64,000 nucleotides of DNA from Pontibacter coccineus (GCF_030546575.1 NZ_JAUOTN010000001.1:186001-250000); one strand, 5' to 3'; shown: positions 36,667 through 45,193, counted from the first letter of the stretch. Translations and numbers: made by a program. The notes: generated by a model from the sequence alone, not told the origin.

Positions 36667-37281
36667 TTACTCCACACTCAAACGCTGCAAAATGGCTTTG
36701 CAGGGTGAAGCGGATGTGACGGTGAGTTGGTGAGGCGTGTGGAGCGGAACGGCAAAGTAATCGCCGGCGACCAGGTTGTAGGTCTCCTCCCCTGCACGCA
36801 TCAGGCAGGTGCCCTCCACGATCAGGAAGCGTTCGTATTCATCGTGATGCAACTCCTCCTCGGTTTGATGACGCACCCACACAATAGCAGTGGTGGCAGT
36901 GGGCGTATAGCCGATGATGCGGGCATGGATCTGATCGGCATCAGCGGGCAGGATGGCCTTGGGGTCGTCGAGCCATTTGCCATAGTCGCTGATGCGGGAG
37001 TTGGGCGTGACTGCCGGTGGAGATTCCGGGAGTTCCCCCTGTTTCATCCGCTCCAGGTAATCGACGGTAGCCATCACCAGGGTTTTTACGGTGGAGCGGG
37101 GCTTTATGGCTGAGGCCTGTGCGTAATGCTCCATAGCCAGGCTGATCTGCTCAATCTCCTGTTTTACTTCGGGATAGGCAGCCGCCATTTTTTCTACGGC
37201 AAGCACGTCCTCCTCACTGGCAGCTCCCATCACATACAGCTCCAGTATACCGGATTCTATAAATTCTGCAACTGTGTTCAT
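36667..37281 (-). CDS. Cupin-domain anti-sigma factor (ChrR-like)
   Basis: This 204-residue protein has an N-terminal helical half (about 1-80) and a C-terminal cupin (about 110-200). The cupin contains HHDEYERFLIVEGTC, then AGDYFAVPLHTPH, which supply the His and Glu residues of a metal-binding cupin. The layout fits ChrR-type anti-sigma factors, which bind an ECF sigma through the N-terminal domain and sense stress through the cupin. The gene overlaps the upstream sigma gene by 4 bp (ATGA), confirming the pair. A classical HxxxCxxC zinc motif is not visible in the N-terminal part. Confidence 0.8.
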   Translation of the reverse strand: MNTVAEFIESGILELYVMGAASEEDVLAVEKMAAAYPEVKQEIEQISLAMEHYAQASAIKPRSTVKTLVMATVDYLERMKQGELPESPPAVTPNSRISDYGKWLDDPKAILPADADQIHARIIGYTPTATTAIVWVRHQTEEELHHDEYERFLIVEGTCLMRAGEETYNLVAGDYFAVPLHTPHQLTVTSASPCKAILQRLSVE

Positions 37282-37817
37282 GCTGACTTATCTGCCTTTA
37301 AATGAGTGAATGCACTTTTCAACACCTCTTTCAAAGCTGCTTCGGTCATATGCAACTCGCCTGCCGCTTCGGAACAGGAGCGCCCTTTCAGGTATATCAG
37401 TTCCAACGCGCTTTTCTCCAGTGGGTCAAGCGAACAAAAGTTTTCCTGACTGGCATGCCCCTGCTGCAAAGGTACTATATTATTTTGCTGCGGTTTAGGT
37501 TCACTTGCAGGATTTACAGAAGAGCTAAAGCGACCTGTCTTCACAGCTTCCAGGGCAATTCCCCTGGCAATGGCAAGCCCCCAGGTGAGCAGGCGTTCTT
37601 TGGAGGCGTCGTATACCCCGATACGCGCCCAGATGGCAACAAAAGTTTCCTGTAGTACTTGTTCAGCCACTTCCGCATCAGGCACAATCCGGGAGATCAC
37701 CCCCAGCAGCACGGGAGCGTAGGCGTCGTACAATACGCCAAGCATTTCCTGCCTGCCCCGCCTGAGCGCGTCCACCAGACTCTGTTCTGTTTCACCCTGA
37801 AAATCTATTCCTGACAT
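37278..37817 (-). CDS. ECF RNA polymerase sigma factor
   Basis: This is a sigma-70 family ECF factor of 179 residues from ATG 37817 (MSGIDFQGETEQSL). The frame is open to 37904, but region 2 begins only after this ATG. Region 2 shows MLGVLYDAYAPVLLGVISRIV and AEQVLQETFVAIWARI; region 4 shows LDPLEKSALELIYLKGRSCSEAAGELHMTEAALKEVLKSAFTHL. It is translationally coupled to the ChrR-like anti-sigma gene. It probably directs an oxidative or photo-oxidative stress regulon, as ChrR partners do. The promoter it recognises was not identified. Confidence 0.87.
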   Translation of the reverse strand: MSGIDFQGETEQSLVDALRRGRQEMLGVLYDAYAPVLLGVISRIVPDAEVAEQVLQETFVAIWARIGVYDASKERLLTWGLAIARGIALEAVKTGRFSSSVNPASEPKPQQNNIVPLQQGHASQENFCSLDPLEKSALELIYLKGRSCSEAAGELHMTEAALKEVLKSAFTHLKADKSA

Positions 37818-37904
37818 ATATGGTTTACTTTCCCACTCAAAGTCTTTGCAGAAGCCGAAGGAGACATTTTGTTGAACTGAAAGTTTAAAGGTGCCTGGCC
37901 GCAA

Positions 37905-38162
37905 CCAGGACTCGAATTAGGTATTTACAGGGACTTATACAGAAAGGAATAAACCATCCGGACTGCTTCAAAGTCCTTTCAGGAATCGCTTACTGGCATT
38001 GCACTTGATCTAACCAACCAAGGCCACCCACTCCGGTTCATATCCAAAAAGCCTGGGTATAAACCTGATTTATTGCACTAATACGTAATTACTTTACGCA
38101 CGTTTTACATTATACACCTTGTGCTATGTATTATGAAAAAGAACAGCATGCAACCGGCCCGG
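37905..38162. other. Intergenic stretch without recognisable genes
   Basis: This region holds no plausible frame and no terminator that I can see. At about 37891-37917 (minus strand) the words TTCGAGTCC and TTGCGGCCA resemble a tRNA T-loop and acceptor strand, but the rest of a cloverleaf is absent. Confidence 0.4.
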
Positions 38163-38254
38163 CTGTTGGCGCAGGCTTGCAGCTCCTGCCTTTTCTTTTC
38201 CACGCAGCTATACCTTCAGTACGAGTAACAGTAGAAGCTACAAGCCCGCGCCAG
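38163..38254. repeat. 90-bp inverted-repeat family, copy 2
   Basis: The pattern is TTGGCGCAGGCTTGCAGCTC, CCTTTTCTTTTCCACGCAGC, TATACCTTCAG, ACGAGTAACAGTA, then GAAGCTACAAGCCCGCGCCAGC. Left and right ends are complementary. It ends 37 bases before the ASCH gene. Confidence 0.85.
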
Positions 38255-38291
38255 CGGGTGTAATAGCCTGATATTTTACGTAAATTAGCAC

Positions 38292-38633
38292 ATGACAAAA
38301 GCTGAAACAGAGATCATCGACCACCTGCACTTTCATCCAAAATACCTTGAGCTGGTGCGGCAGCGCCGGAAAACGTCTACGGTCCGGTTAGGGTATGTCC
38401 TGCCAAACGCCATACAGTTGCCGCTGGTTTTTGGGGATATGGCTTTACCGGAAAAGGCACAGATAGAAAAGTTGGATTTCACCAAATCGTTTGCCGACTT
38501 GACCGAGGCTGATGCCCTAATGGATGGGTTTGAGAGCCTGGATACCCTCCGGGCAGACCTGAAAGTGTTTTATCCGGACATTACAGCCGAAGACCGTTGT
38601 ACCATCATTTACTTTAAGTTGCTACCCGCGTAA
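38292..38633 (+). CDS. ASCH domain protein
   Basis: This 113-residue protein is a single ASCH domain, the RNA-binding-like beta-barrel related to PUA. The N-terminal LHFHPKYLELVRQRRKTSTVRLG carries the typical KTxTxR substrate-facing strand, and DLTEADALMDGFESLDTLRADL is the conserved acidic helix before a Y-P motif. Some ASCH proteins hydrolyse N4-acetylcytidine, while others are thought to bind modified RNA. The key residues for either function cannot be confirmed. It is flanked on both sides by copies of the 90-bp repeat. A TAAATTAG promoter-like box lies five bases before the ATG. Confidence 0.75.
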   Translation: MTKAETEIIDHLHFHPKYLELVRQRRKTSTVRLGYVLPNAIQLPLVFGDMALPEKAQIEKLDFTKSFADLTEADALMDGFESLDTLRADLKVFYPDITAEDRCTIIYFKLLPA

Positions 38634-38658
38634 AAATTGAAATGCAGGCGATTCCCCC

Positions 38659-38749
38659 GCTGCCGCAAGTTTGCAATTCGTGTCTTTTCTTTTCCACACA
38701 GCTATACCTTCAGCTAAAGCAACAGTACGAGCGACAAGCTCGCACTAGC
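38659..38749. repeat. 90-bp inverted-repeat family, copy 3
   Basis: GCTGCCGCAAGTTTGCAATTCG, TTTTCTTTTCCACACAGC, TATACCTTCAG, then AACAGTACGAGC and GACAAGCTCGCACTAGC. The right end matches the consensus almost exactly. The ASCH gene lies between copies 2 and 3. Confidence 0.85.
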
Positions 38750-38760
38750 ACAGGAGGGGC

Positions 38761-39147
38761 CTAAGCGGATTCGAAATAAAGCGCAAAGCTGGCCTCTATC
38801 ACCTTTGCTTCCTCATCTGTTCAGGCAGTAAATTCCTTTTCCCTTGCCCGCTTCGACAGCTTGCCTCCTGACTGCTCCAGGAACTTGATCAGCAGGGCCG
38901 CCATTTTATCCGGCATCTGGAATCTATCATCCAGCCAGGTTTTCATGCGATCGTATTGCTGCAGATAGACTACTGATCTTATCCAAGGTATAGGCCACAC
39001 AGTCGAAGAGGCACTCTGCCTGCGGGGTGGGGTCTGCCTGTATCTCACACCAGTACAAAAACATGCGTATTCACTGCTGTAACCAGGACATTGAACCTCC
39101 TTTATCACTATCTTGCAAGGCAATTTCCATCTCCTATACCTGAGCAA
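38761..39147 (-). pseudogene. Decayed gene remnant with internal stop (possibly C-terminus of a Fic-type protein)
   Basis: On the minus strand a frame reads RMKTWLDDRFQMPDKMAALLIKFLEQ, continues KLSKRAREKEFTA, meets TGA (38821-38823) and then goes on in frame TDEEAKVIEASFALYFESA to TAG at 38761. A Leu codon is expected where the TGA lies. Upstream of about 38960 a different frame (CEIQADPTPQAECLFDCVAYTLDKI) gives the more protein-like sequence, so there is also a frameshift. The KRAREKEF...LTDEE ending recalls C-termini of some Fic family proteins, but this is a weak recollection. The 5' end abuts the truA start with no room for a promoter, so the N-terminal part is missing. Confidence 0.5.
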
Positions 39148-39151
39148 AACC

Positions 39152-39937
39152 TTGCGCTACTTCTTTCATATCGGCTATAGCGGCACGCACTACAAAGGCT
39201 GGCAGCGACACCCCTATGGCGTGGGAGTGCAGCAGGTGATAGAGGAATGTCTGAAGAAGATTCTGAAGCAGCCCGTCGCGATTGTGGGTTGTGGCCGGAC
39301 GGATGCCGGGGTACACGCGAGCCAGTTCTTTTTTCACCTGGATGTAGCGCAGCCTTGGGACTTTGACATGCTTTTCCGGCTGAACAAAGTGTTACCGCCC
39401 GATATTGCCGTGTTCGACATACTACCGGTGGAGGGCCTGCCCCATGCCCGCTTCGATGCCTGCCAAAGAAGCTACGACTATTTTATCCATACCTACAAAG
39501 ATCCGTTTCTGCACGATGTAAGCGCCCTGTACCCCCTTCGGAACCTGAACCTGGAGGCCATGCAGGCGGCCACTGCCCTGCTCCCCCTTTACTCTGATTA
39601 CCGGAACCTATGCCTGACGCCGGCCGACCATGACAGCACCATCTGTCATGTAACAGAAGCCCGCTGGTTGATGGATACGCAGGGTGACAGGCTGCGTTTT
39701 CAGATATCGGCCAACCGGTTTCTGAGCCGCATGATCCGCATTCTGGTGGGCCAACTCTTGAAGATTGGAACCGGCGCACTCAGCCTGCCCGAGTTTGAAA
39801 GTTACCTGGCGCTTGAGACAGCACCCAAACACCTGACACCTGCCTATCCGCAGGGGCTATACCTGTCCAAAGTCACCTACCCTTTCCTGGACATTCCGCC
39901 CCGTCCTTCCTTCTCTCCTGCCTTCCGGCAGGTATAG
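39152..39937 (+). CDS. truA: tRNA pseudouridine synthase A
   Basis: This 261-residue TruA is proposed from TTG 39152 (MRYFFHIGYSGTHYKGWQ), which matches the conserved family N-terminus exactly. The frame is open for 13 further codons but these are unlike the family. The catalytic Asp51 lies in GCGRTDAGVHA. Later conserved parts include FDACQRSYDYFIH and ANRFLSRMIRILVGQLLKIG. The enzyme forms pseudouridine at positions 38-40 of the tRNA anticodon arm. It is abutted on the other strand by a pseudogene and followed by a 90-bp repeat. The start codon is unusual, but the identification is firm. Confidence 0.92.
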   Translation: MRYFFHIGYSGTHYKGWQRHPYGVGVQQVIEECLKKILKQPVAIVGCGRTDAGVHASQFFFHLDVAQPWDFDMLFRLNKVLPPDIAVFDILPVEGLPHARFDACQRSYDYFIHTYKDPFLHDVSALYPLRNLNLEAMQAATALLPLYSDYRNLCLTPADHDSTICHVTEARWLMDTQGDRLRFQISANRFLSRMIRILVGQLLKIGTGALSLPEFESYLALETAPKHLTPAYPQGLYLSKVTYPFLDIPPRPSFSPAFRQV

Positions 39938-39969
39938 CTGCCAACTGGCAAACACACTGACATTACTCT

Positions 39970-40060
39970 GCTGGCGCGAGCTTGTAGCTCGTGCCTTTTC
40001 TTTTCTATGCCACTATACCTCCAGCAGGAGTAACAGTACGGGCTACAAGATCGCACTAGC
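39970..40060. repeat. 90-bp inverted-repeat family, copy 4 (near consensus)
   Basis: The left end GCTGGCGCGAGCTTGTAGCTC and right end GGGCTACAAGATCGCACTAGC are near-complementary. Between them lie GTGCCTTTTCTTTTC, CACTATACCTCCAGCA and GAGTAACAGTAC. Each end is itself a small hairpin (GAGCT-TGT-AGCTC). The whole element could fold into a long cruciform or RNA hairpin. It lies 33 bases after truA. Confidence 0.88.
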
Positions 40061-40325
40061 ATCACCAGTTAAACGGGAAAGCCCCTGCTCATTGCAAGGA
40101 CTCTTCTGTTGTAGTACTTAAGTCCACTAACACTGAGGTCAGGTATACAAACCAATTAAAGCGCTATTACAATTATATAAGTAGCTCATATCAAGGTAGC
40201 TAACAATTTTTTTATGTAGATATCAAAAATACCTATTAGTGGGTATTTTTGATATTTTTTATAACTTTAGTGATAATATATAGTAAGTTCATTGTTTTCA
40301 ATGTATAAACTATAAAAACCAGATC

Positions 40326-41708
40326 ATGAAGAAGTTATATCTATTATTACTGCTTCCTTTTTTTATCTTCTCTTGTAGCGATGATTCGGAAGAAGTTAAT
40401 CCAAACTTATCTAAACTTGAGGTGAATTTATACACACCACGAAGCATCACCCAGGAAGTAGTACCCCAACTTACGATTAAAAATGATGAAGTACAGGCCA
40501 CTGCCTTCGGGCGATTCAATGGTACAGTGCCACTGGGTATTGAGAAGCTTTATATTTCTGATAGCGAAACAAAGACTGAGTGGGTGGTACTAGTAGATGA
40601 AAGTGTCAGACCCGTTTTTATGTATGGCATCAATTCAGCCACCAAACAAAAGCTCCCCTATCTGTACTGGATAGACCATACGAGCCAATCGCAGTATACA
40701 TTACGATTTTATGAATACGACTGGGTTAACAGACTCGGTACACTTGAATATGAAGTGAAAGTCACCGATGATAAGCATGAGGTGATTTTCGATAATGCCA
40801 CGCCTTCAAAAGGAGGAAGAAGTGCAGGAAAGAGAACAAAGTCCTATCCTGCACCTGTTATTTCATTTGAAACGTACGGCTTGAAAACTTCCGAAAGTTC
40901 AAGTAAGCTTGCTGCAGACGAAAGTATAGATGAAATTTTCGACAGGAAAGTAGGTGAACTCATGGACCTGCTGAAAGAAACAAAGACCAAACTAATTGAA
41001 GCACCCTGCGACGTCAGCGAAGCTGTAGACAGCCCTAACAAGAGCTTTGTATGTAAACTCTCCGAGCAGGTAAATAAAATAACAGATAAAGAGATATTTG
41101 AAGATGTTGAGAAGGCTACCGAACAAGAGCAATCGGGAAGCAAATTCGGATTTGATGGGTTGAAGATAAAGTTAGACCTGGATTTCTTTGATGACTATGA
41201 CATCACGGATAACATTGAAAGGCATCTGAATGATGTACATAACTCGGGAAATGCCAATTCAAATTTAGAGGACTGGGTATCAGATATGCAAGAGCTCTCC
41301 GATACCGAAAACGAAGCGCTAAACGACTTATCGGATTCTAAAGGAGTTATTCAGATAGGGCTCAGCTGGAATACTACAGCTGATATAGACTTGCATGTTG
41401 TAGATCCATTTGGCGAAGAAATTTATTATAGTAATCCTTCTTCTTCTTCAGGCGGGTATCTAGACCTGGATGATACAGACGGCCATGGACCTGAAAACGT
41501 TTACTGGACTAAAAATATACCTGATGGCCAGTATAAAATATACTTGGTTTATTTTGCTCCCGAAAATGGTCCAGCTACAGATTTCACTGTTAAGATAATA
41601 AATGGATTAGGTGTCAGAGAAAGCATACCGGGATCACTCGGTTTTTTTGATCACAATAAAGTGCACATAGTCACATTCACTAAATCTGGCAACACACTTA
41701 AGTTTTAG
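40326..41708 (+). CDS. Lipoprotein with C-terminal DUF2135-like (YfaP) domain
   Basis: This 460-residue lipoprotein precursor (LLPFFIFSCS, lipid Cys17) has an Ig-like N-terminal region, then a long acidic, helical middle (about 160-335, rich in Glu, Lys and Asp). It ends in a beta domain (about 340-455) with IQIGLSWNTTADIDLHVVDP, YLDLDDTDGHGPENVYW and DGQYKIYLVYF. That end is typical of DUF2135/YfaP-type domains found with von Willebrand modules. The function is unknown; a surface binding role is possible. GC content is lower than in the adjacent genes, suggesting separate acquisition. A strong bidirectional terminator follows. Confidence 0.7.
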   Translation: MKKLYLLLLLPFFIFSCSDDSEEVNPNLSKLEVNLYTPRSITQEVVPQLTIKNDEVQATAFGRFNGTVPLGIEKLYISDSETKTEWVVLVDESVRPVFMYGINSATKQKLPYLYWIDHTSQSQYTLRFYEYDWVNRLGTLEYEVKVTDDKHEVIFDNATPSKGGRSAGKRTKSYPAPVISFETYGLKTSESSSKLAADESIDEIFDRKVGELMDLLKETKTKLIEAPCDVSEAVDSPNKSFVCKLSEQVNKITDKEIFEDVEKATEQEQSGSKFGFDGLKIKLDLDFFDDYDITDNIERHLNDVHNSGNANSNLEDWVSDMQELSDTENEALNDLSDSKGVIQIGLSWNTTADIDLHVVDPFGEEIYYSNPSSSSGGYLDLDDTDGHGPENVYWTKNIPDGQYKIYLVYFAPENGPATDFTVKIINGLGVRESIPGSLGFFDHNKVHIVTFTKSGNTLKF

Positions 41709-41770
41709 AAAAAATTTATTTTGTCCCTCAGATAACTTAGTAAAAAATTTAATCACCAGAACTTCAAACA

Positions 41771-41802
41771 AAACAGCCCCTGATCTAAAGCAGGGGCTGT
41801 TT
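41771..41802. terminator. Bidirectional terminator between convergent genes
   Basis: AAACAGCCCCTG (41771-41782) and CAGGGGCTGTTT (41791-41802) form a perfect 12-bp stem with an 8-nt loop and A/T flanks. It serves the converging genes at 41708 and 41828. Confidence 0.92.
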
Positions 41803-41827
41803 TATTCCTATAAACTGTTGCTTCCAC

Positions 41828-42334
41828 TTAATCTTCAAAGCCTTCCCGCAATTCTTTTGAGTCGGCATAACAGACGGGACTGCTATTTTCCTTCCGCTCT
41901 GCTTTTTCCTTTACCAGTTCATCGTAGTTGGCTGGGGTGGCCAATAGCCTGCACTTCGGGTAAATCACGACACCCCTTCGGACGATCTTACTGTTCACCT
42001 CTATCTCCTGCGCGTTTACGCCTTCAGCCCCATACACATGGATTGTGAAGAAATGATAGTTCGTTTTCTTCGCATATCCTTCTGCCGTTATTCTGCCGGT
42101 TACAGTCCGCTCCCCGATAAAGTCGGATGTCTCCCCTTCTGTATAAGGCGTGTACACCGACTCCGTCCACTCTACTTTACAACCTACTGTCAGATTCATA
42201 TTCCTGCTATTTGCTTTAGTAGCTATACGTTTACCGTGCCGCAAAATATAAATTTCCTGGCTCCCGTTGCAGTTACACGCCAGCACATCCGCTAAAGTAT
42301 AAAATGCTTGCCTGGGTCGCGGATAGTAAAGCAT
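41828..42334 (-). CDS. Unrecognised 168-residue protein
   Basis: This soluble protein has no signal peptide. It begins with a Tyr/Arg-rich segment (MLYYPRPRQAFYTLADVLACNCNGSQEIY) and then looks beta-rich (GCKVEWTESVYTPYTEGETS, ERTVTGRITAEGY). Five or more cysteines, including CNC near residue 20, are notable. I recognise no family. It lies between two strong terminators (41771-41802 and 42371-42403) and so is transcribed alone. The codon usage and the intact frame speak for a real gene. Confidence 0.55.
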   Translation of the reverse strand: MLYYPRPRQAFYTLADVLACNCNGSQEIYILRHGKRIATKANSRNMNLTVGCKVEWTESVYTPYTEGETSDFIGERTVTGRITAEGYAKKTNYHFFTIHVYGAEGVNAQEIEVNSKIVRRGVVIYPKCRLLATPANYDELVKEKAERKENSSPVCYADSKELREGFED

Positions 42335-42370
42335 AAACAGGAACTTCCGGACACAGGATACCAGAAAAAA

Positions 42371-42403
42371 AACCAGCCTCTCAAGTTAAGTGAGAGGCTG
42401 GTT
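42371..42403 (-). terminator. Rho-independent terminator
   Basis: AACCAGCCTCTCA (42371-42383) pairs perfectly with 42391-42403 with a 7-nt loop. On the minus strand a TTTTTTTT run follows the stem, so it ends the transcript of the gene at 42433-43608. Confidence 0.92.
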
Positions 42404-42432
42404 TCCAGATCAGGCTAAAGCATTTGAACCTG

Positions 42433-43608
42433 TTATTTATTGCAGCCGCATTGCCACGTATAGCCGTCGAACTCTACTGTAACCTGGGCCACGGTTGTTC
42501 CTTTCTGGTATTTAGACACCTTTGGTGCCTTCCCTTTCATGGGTCCGGAAAGCCAGGTGATGACGCCTGTTTTGGCGTTATAGCTATACCTACCTGTTCC
42601 GCCATCATCCAGCCAACGGTAGGTACCATCCTTTTTCAGGGCAAAATACCCTTTGTAATCATACCGGTAGGCGGGGCTAACATTCGGGCCATTCCATACA
42701 GACTGGTCGCAGGTATAGTTGCCGTACACCAGGGCACCGCCATACGTTACTTTGCGGGCAGGAGTAGTTTTAACTTCTTTGGAAGCCTGCAGTTTACTCC
42801 ATTTTGCTTTGCCCGAAGCCACATCTCCGGCATAGCGTGCAGCCAGCGTTTTGTCGCCGGCTATGGCTGCCTGGTAAAAGGGTTTTGCCGCTGCGTCGTT
42901 GCCCTGGGCAGCGAGCGAGACCGCTTTCAGGTAATTGACATAAGGGTTCTCAGGGTCTACGCTTAGCGAAAGGCTGAACCTGGTTTCAGCACTGCTGAAC
43001 TCGCCTTTTTCATAATAAAATATGCCTTGCACCGCTTCCTGGCCAGGGGCAAACATCTGCGTTTCTTTACCACCCGTGGCATCAGAATGCTTTAGCTGCG
43101 CGATGTAGGCATCCAGTCCAGTAGCTACTGCTTCAGTTTTGGCTGGAGTAGTTTCGGCAGGCTGATCGTTATTGGCAGGTGTGGCTGGTTTTACAGGTTC
43201 AGAAGCAGCTTGGGCAGGCACGTCCTTTTCATGGCGCGCCTTGAGTGAAGGGTCCAGTTCGATCGCTTTCTGGAAAAACTGCTGTGCCAGCTTTGTCTTT
43301 TCAGGGTCTTTTTGTTTGAGAAGCGAAACAGCATACTGGTAATTGGCAAAAGCATGATCGGGGTGCGCCCGCACGATGCTCGCAAAACTATAGGCAGCAG
43401 AAGCATAATTACCTGCCTCCAGGTACTCCTGGGCATACATAAAATCAGAACCAACTGACAAGAAAGCAGTTTCGCTCCCGCCCGTAGCCGAGGAATGTTT
43501 CAGTTTCTTAATGTAAGCATCCAGCGCATCGCTCGCTTCCTGAGCATAAAGCTGTGCGGTGCCTAGGGCCAGTGAGCAGACAAGTATGAATTTTAGAATT
43601 TTTCGCAT
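42433..43608 (-). CDS. Secreted TPR-type protein with duplicated module
   Basis: This 391-residue protein has a Sec signal peptide (1-22, ending YAQ). Two copies of one module are visible, about 28-125 and 165-260: each begins LDAYI..LKHS.ATGG.ET and continues with TPR-like helices (A..F..IV..HP.. and FSLSLSVDPENPYVNYLKAVSL). A Pro/Ala/Thr-rich linker (about 128-163) separates them. The C-terminal 110 residues are beta-rich with CDQSVWNGPN, GYFALKKDGTYRWLDDGGTGRY and a terminal CGCNK, and resemble small lipocalin-like or WG-type strands. The function is unknown; TPRs suggest protein binding in the periplasm. Confidence 0.65.
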   Translation of the reverse strand: MRKILKFILVCSLALGTAQLYAQEASDALDAYIKKLKHSSATGGSETAFLSVGSDFMYAQEYLEAGNYASAAYSFASIVRAHPDHAFANYQYAVSLLKQKDPEKTKLAQQFFQKAIELDPSLKARHEKDVPAQAASEPVKPATPANNDQPAETTPAKTEAVATGLDAYIAQLKHSDATGGKETQMFAPGQEAVQGIFYYEKGEFSSAETRFSLSLSVDPENPYVNYLKAVSLAAQGNDAAAKPFYQAAIAGDKTLAARYAGDVASGKAKWSKLQASKEVKTTPARKVTYGGALVYGNYTCDQSVWNGPNVSPAYRYDYKGYFALKKDGTYRWLDDGGTGRYSYNAKTGVITWLSGPMKGKAPKVSKYQKGTTVAQVTVEFDGYTWQCGCNK

Positions 43609-43787
43609 CTTATAAAAGTATAAGTTATCCAGCTATAAATCTAAAAATTATTTATATAAATATAGGCTTTCTAACTACACTTTTTATGTCGTTTATTTCC
43701 CATTGCAGGACCTGGCAGTTCTTGTTATTCCCTTACAGAAATATACCCACAACGCACTTTTATAAGACACCATCCTGATAGCCATAC

Positions 43788-44900
43788 CTACTTCTCAATT
43801 TGCAACACATCTGCCAGCACATCATGCTCTCCCACCGTACGTTCATCGGTCGGGCTGTCGAAGACCACCAGCACACGCTCCTCATCGAGTATGGCAAGGC
43901 CTTCGGCTTTGTCTTTCCCGGAGTCCTCGCCAGTGCCGTGCGGTACCTCGCACAGGCGCTCCAGTTCATTGTGGTGTAGCAGCTGCTCTGTGCGCCCGTT
44001 CACAGCATCGCGCCAGCGGTAAATGGCAATCACGCCGTCCAAGTCCATGGTGGGCCCGGCCAGCAGGTACATATCATTCCCGAAAATGCGCAGCTCCCGT
44101 ATACCTTTGCCCCGCAGGTTGAGAAAGTGCTTCCGGTAGGGCTTCTCCTTGGTCAGCTGCTTCAGGTGCAGGATGCCAGCCTTGTCCTCCTCGGGCTCTA
44201 CTTCCAGCACCATGGCCCAGCCGCGCAACACCGGACCGCGCAACCCGATAAAAATGCGATGCCCGTGTATAGCCAGTCCTTCTATATCGAAGCCGTTGTC
44301 TTTGCCGGGGATGTTCATGAAAGGCGCTATGTGCTCGTCCTGCTCCATCAATTCCGTTAAGATGTTGCTGTTCTTGTCGCCCTTCAACTGCCCCGCACGC
44401 AGCATTTTGCCGGGCTGGTCCGGGTGTGCCACTTCTTTGTACAAGGTATAGTCCCCTGTTGCCGGATCCTGAAGAATAGGTATGCGCGCCAGCAGGTAGC
44501 GGTTGGGGTCACTCTTGATTTGAGCCAGGCGCTTGATCTGTTTTTTGATGGAGTCGTGCCGCTTCGGCTTCTTCCGCTTCAGGCTGTGGGAGCCCACCAG
44601 CCACAGGTAATGGTCGGCCATGCCCATGCCCTCTATGTCTATCTCGCTGAAATCTTTTGCCGGGAGATCCAGGTAATCATGAATATCAAAGGAATGGTGT
44701 TTACCAAAGTCCCCGTCGGGTAGGCGGGTGAGGCGCTCGATGGTGGTGCGCTCGTCGCAGCTCAACCATAAATTATCGCCAGTAAGCATGGCGGTCGAAA
44801 GGCCATCGCGCACATGCTTGCCTTCGGCATTCAGGCTCAGGTCGGGGGAAAAGCAAAGTTTAATCTGATCACGCATGTTTGGTTTCGGTTTAGGTATCAC
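43788..44900 (-). CDS. DUF3616 protein (beta-propeller-like)
   Basis: This 370-residue soluble protein matches DUF3616. Characteristic phrases are DIEGMGMADHYLWLVGSHS, FDIEGLAIHGHRIFIGLRGPVLRGWA and KAEGLAILDEERVLVVFDSPT, each an EGL-type strand as in SdiA-regulated or phytase-like propellers. No signal peptide is present. Met9 (MRDQIKLCF) is a possible start, as the first eight residues are Pro/Lys-rich. The function is not established. It is followed after 180 bp by the TPR-type gene on the same strand, but the spacing does not prove co-transcription. Confidence 0.75.
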   Translation of the reverse strand: MIPKPKPNMRDQIKLCFSPDLSLNAEGKHVRDGLSTAMLTGDNLWLSCDERTTIERLTRLPDGDFGKHHSFDIHDYLDLPAKDFSEIDIEGMGMADHYLWLVGSHSLKRKKPKRHDSIKKQIKRLAQIKSDPNRYLLARIPILQDPATGDYTLYKEVAHPDQPGKMLRAGQLKGDKNSNILTELMEQDEHIAPFMNIPGKDNGFDIEGLAIHGHRIFIGLRGPVLRGWAMVLEVEPEEDKAGILHLKQLTKEKPYRKHFLNLRGKGIRELRIFGNDMYLLAGPTMDLDGVIAIYRWRDAVNGRTEQLLHHNELERLCEVPHGTGEDSGKDKAEGLAILDEERVLVVFDSPTDERTVGEHDVLADVLQIEK

Positions 44901-45049
44901 CTGTTCTGGTGTACGTACGCAGGTTCAGGTGTACAGACTGTGGCTATATAACGAACCATGCGACAAATCGTATGTCCCCCGCTAACGCGACCTTATAACC
45001 TTATCTTGTCCCATAAATTTCTGGGTATGGGCCTTGATTTTGGGGAACT

Positions 45050-45193
45050 GTCCCCTTAAGGGGACCACAGGGGTGTAAAGCTACAAAGCGGCCGTCTTGT
45101 GTGCACCTATGCCGATAGATCCACAGGAGTAGACACCCCTATTGACCTTTGGTCGCAAGTTTCGACTCTCGTCTCACTTGTCCTCATGGGGAT
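45050..45193. repeat. Chimeric inverted-repeat element (type A left, type B right)
   Basis: The left end GTCCCCTTAAGGGGAC, then ACAGGGGTGTAAA, matches the element beside the DUF559 gene. The right end (ACACCCCTATTGACC... to CACTTGTCCTCATGGGGATA) matches the complement of the left arm at 30179. The arms therefore differ except at the outermost CCCC(T/A) and inner GGGGTGT words. It occupies part of the 550-bp gap 44901-45447, where I see no gene. Confidence 0.82.

Noticed and set aside
36471-36677. Minus-strand frame of 68 codons between the cassette and the anti-sigma gene
   Set aside because: It is made largely of a copy of the 90-bp repeat.
37888-37920. tRNA-like 3' end (TTCGAGTCC and TTGCGGCCA, minus strand)
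   Set aside because: The T-stem halves do not pair and no anticodon or D arm can be found upstream; the similarity is probably chance.
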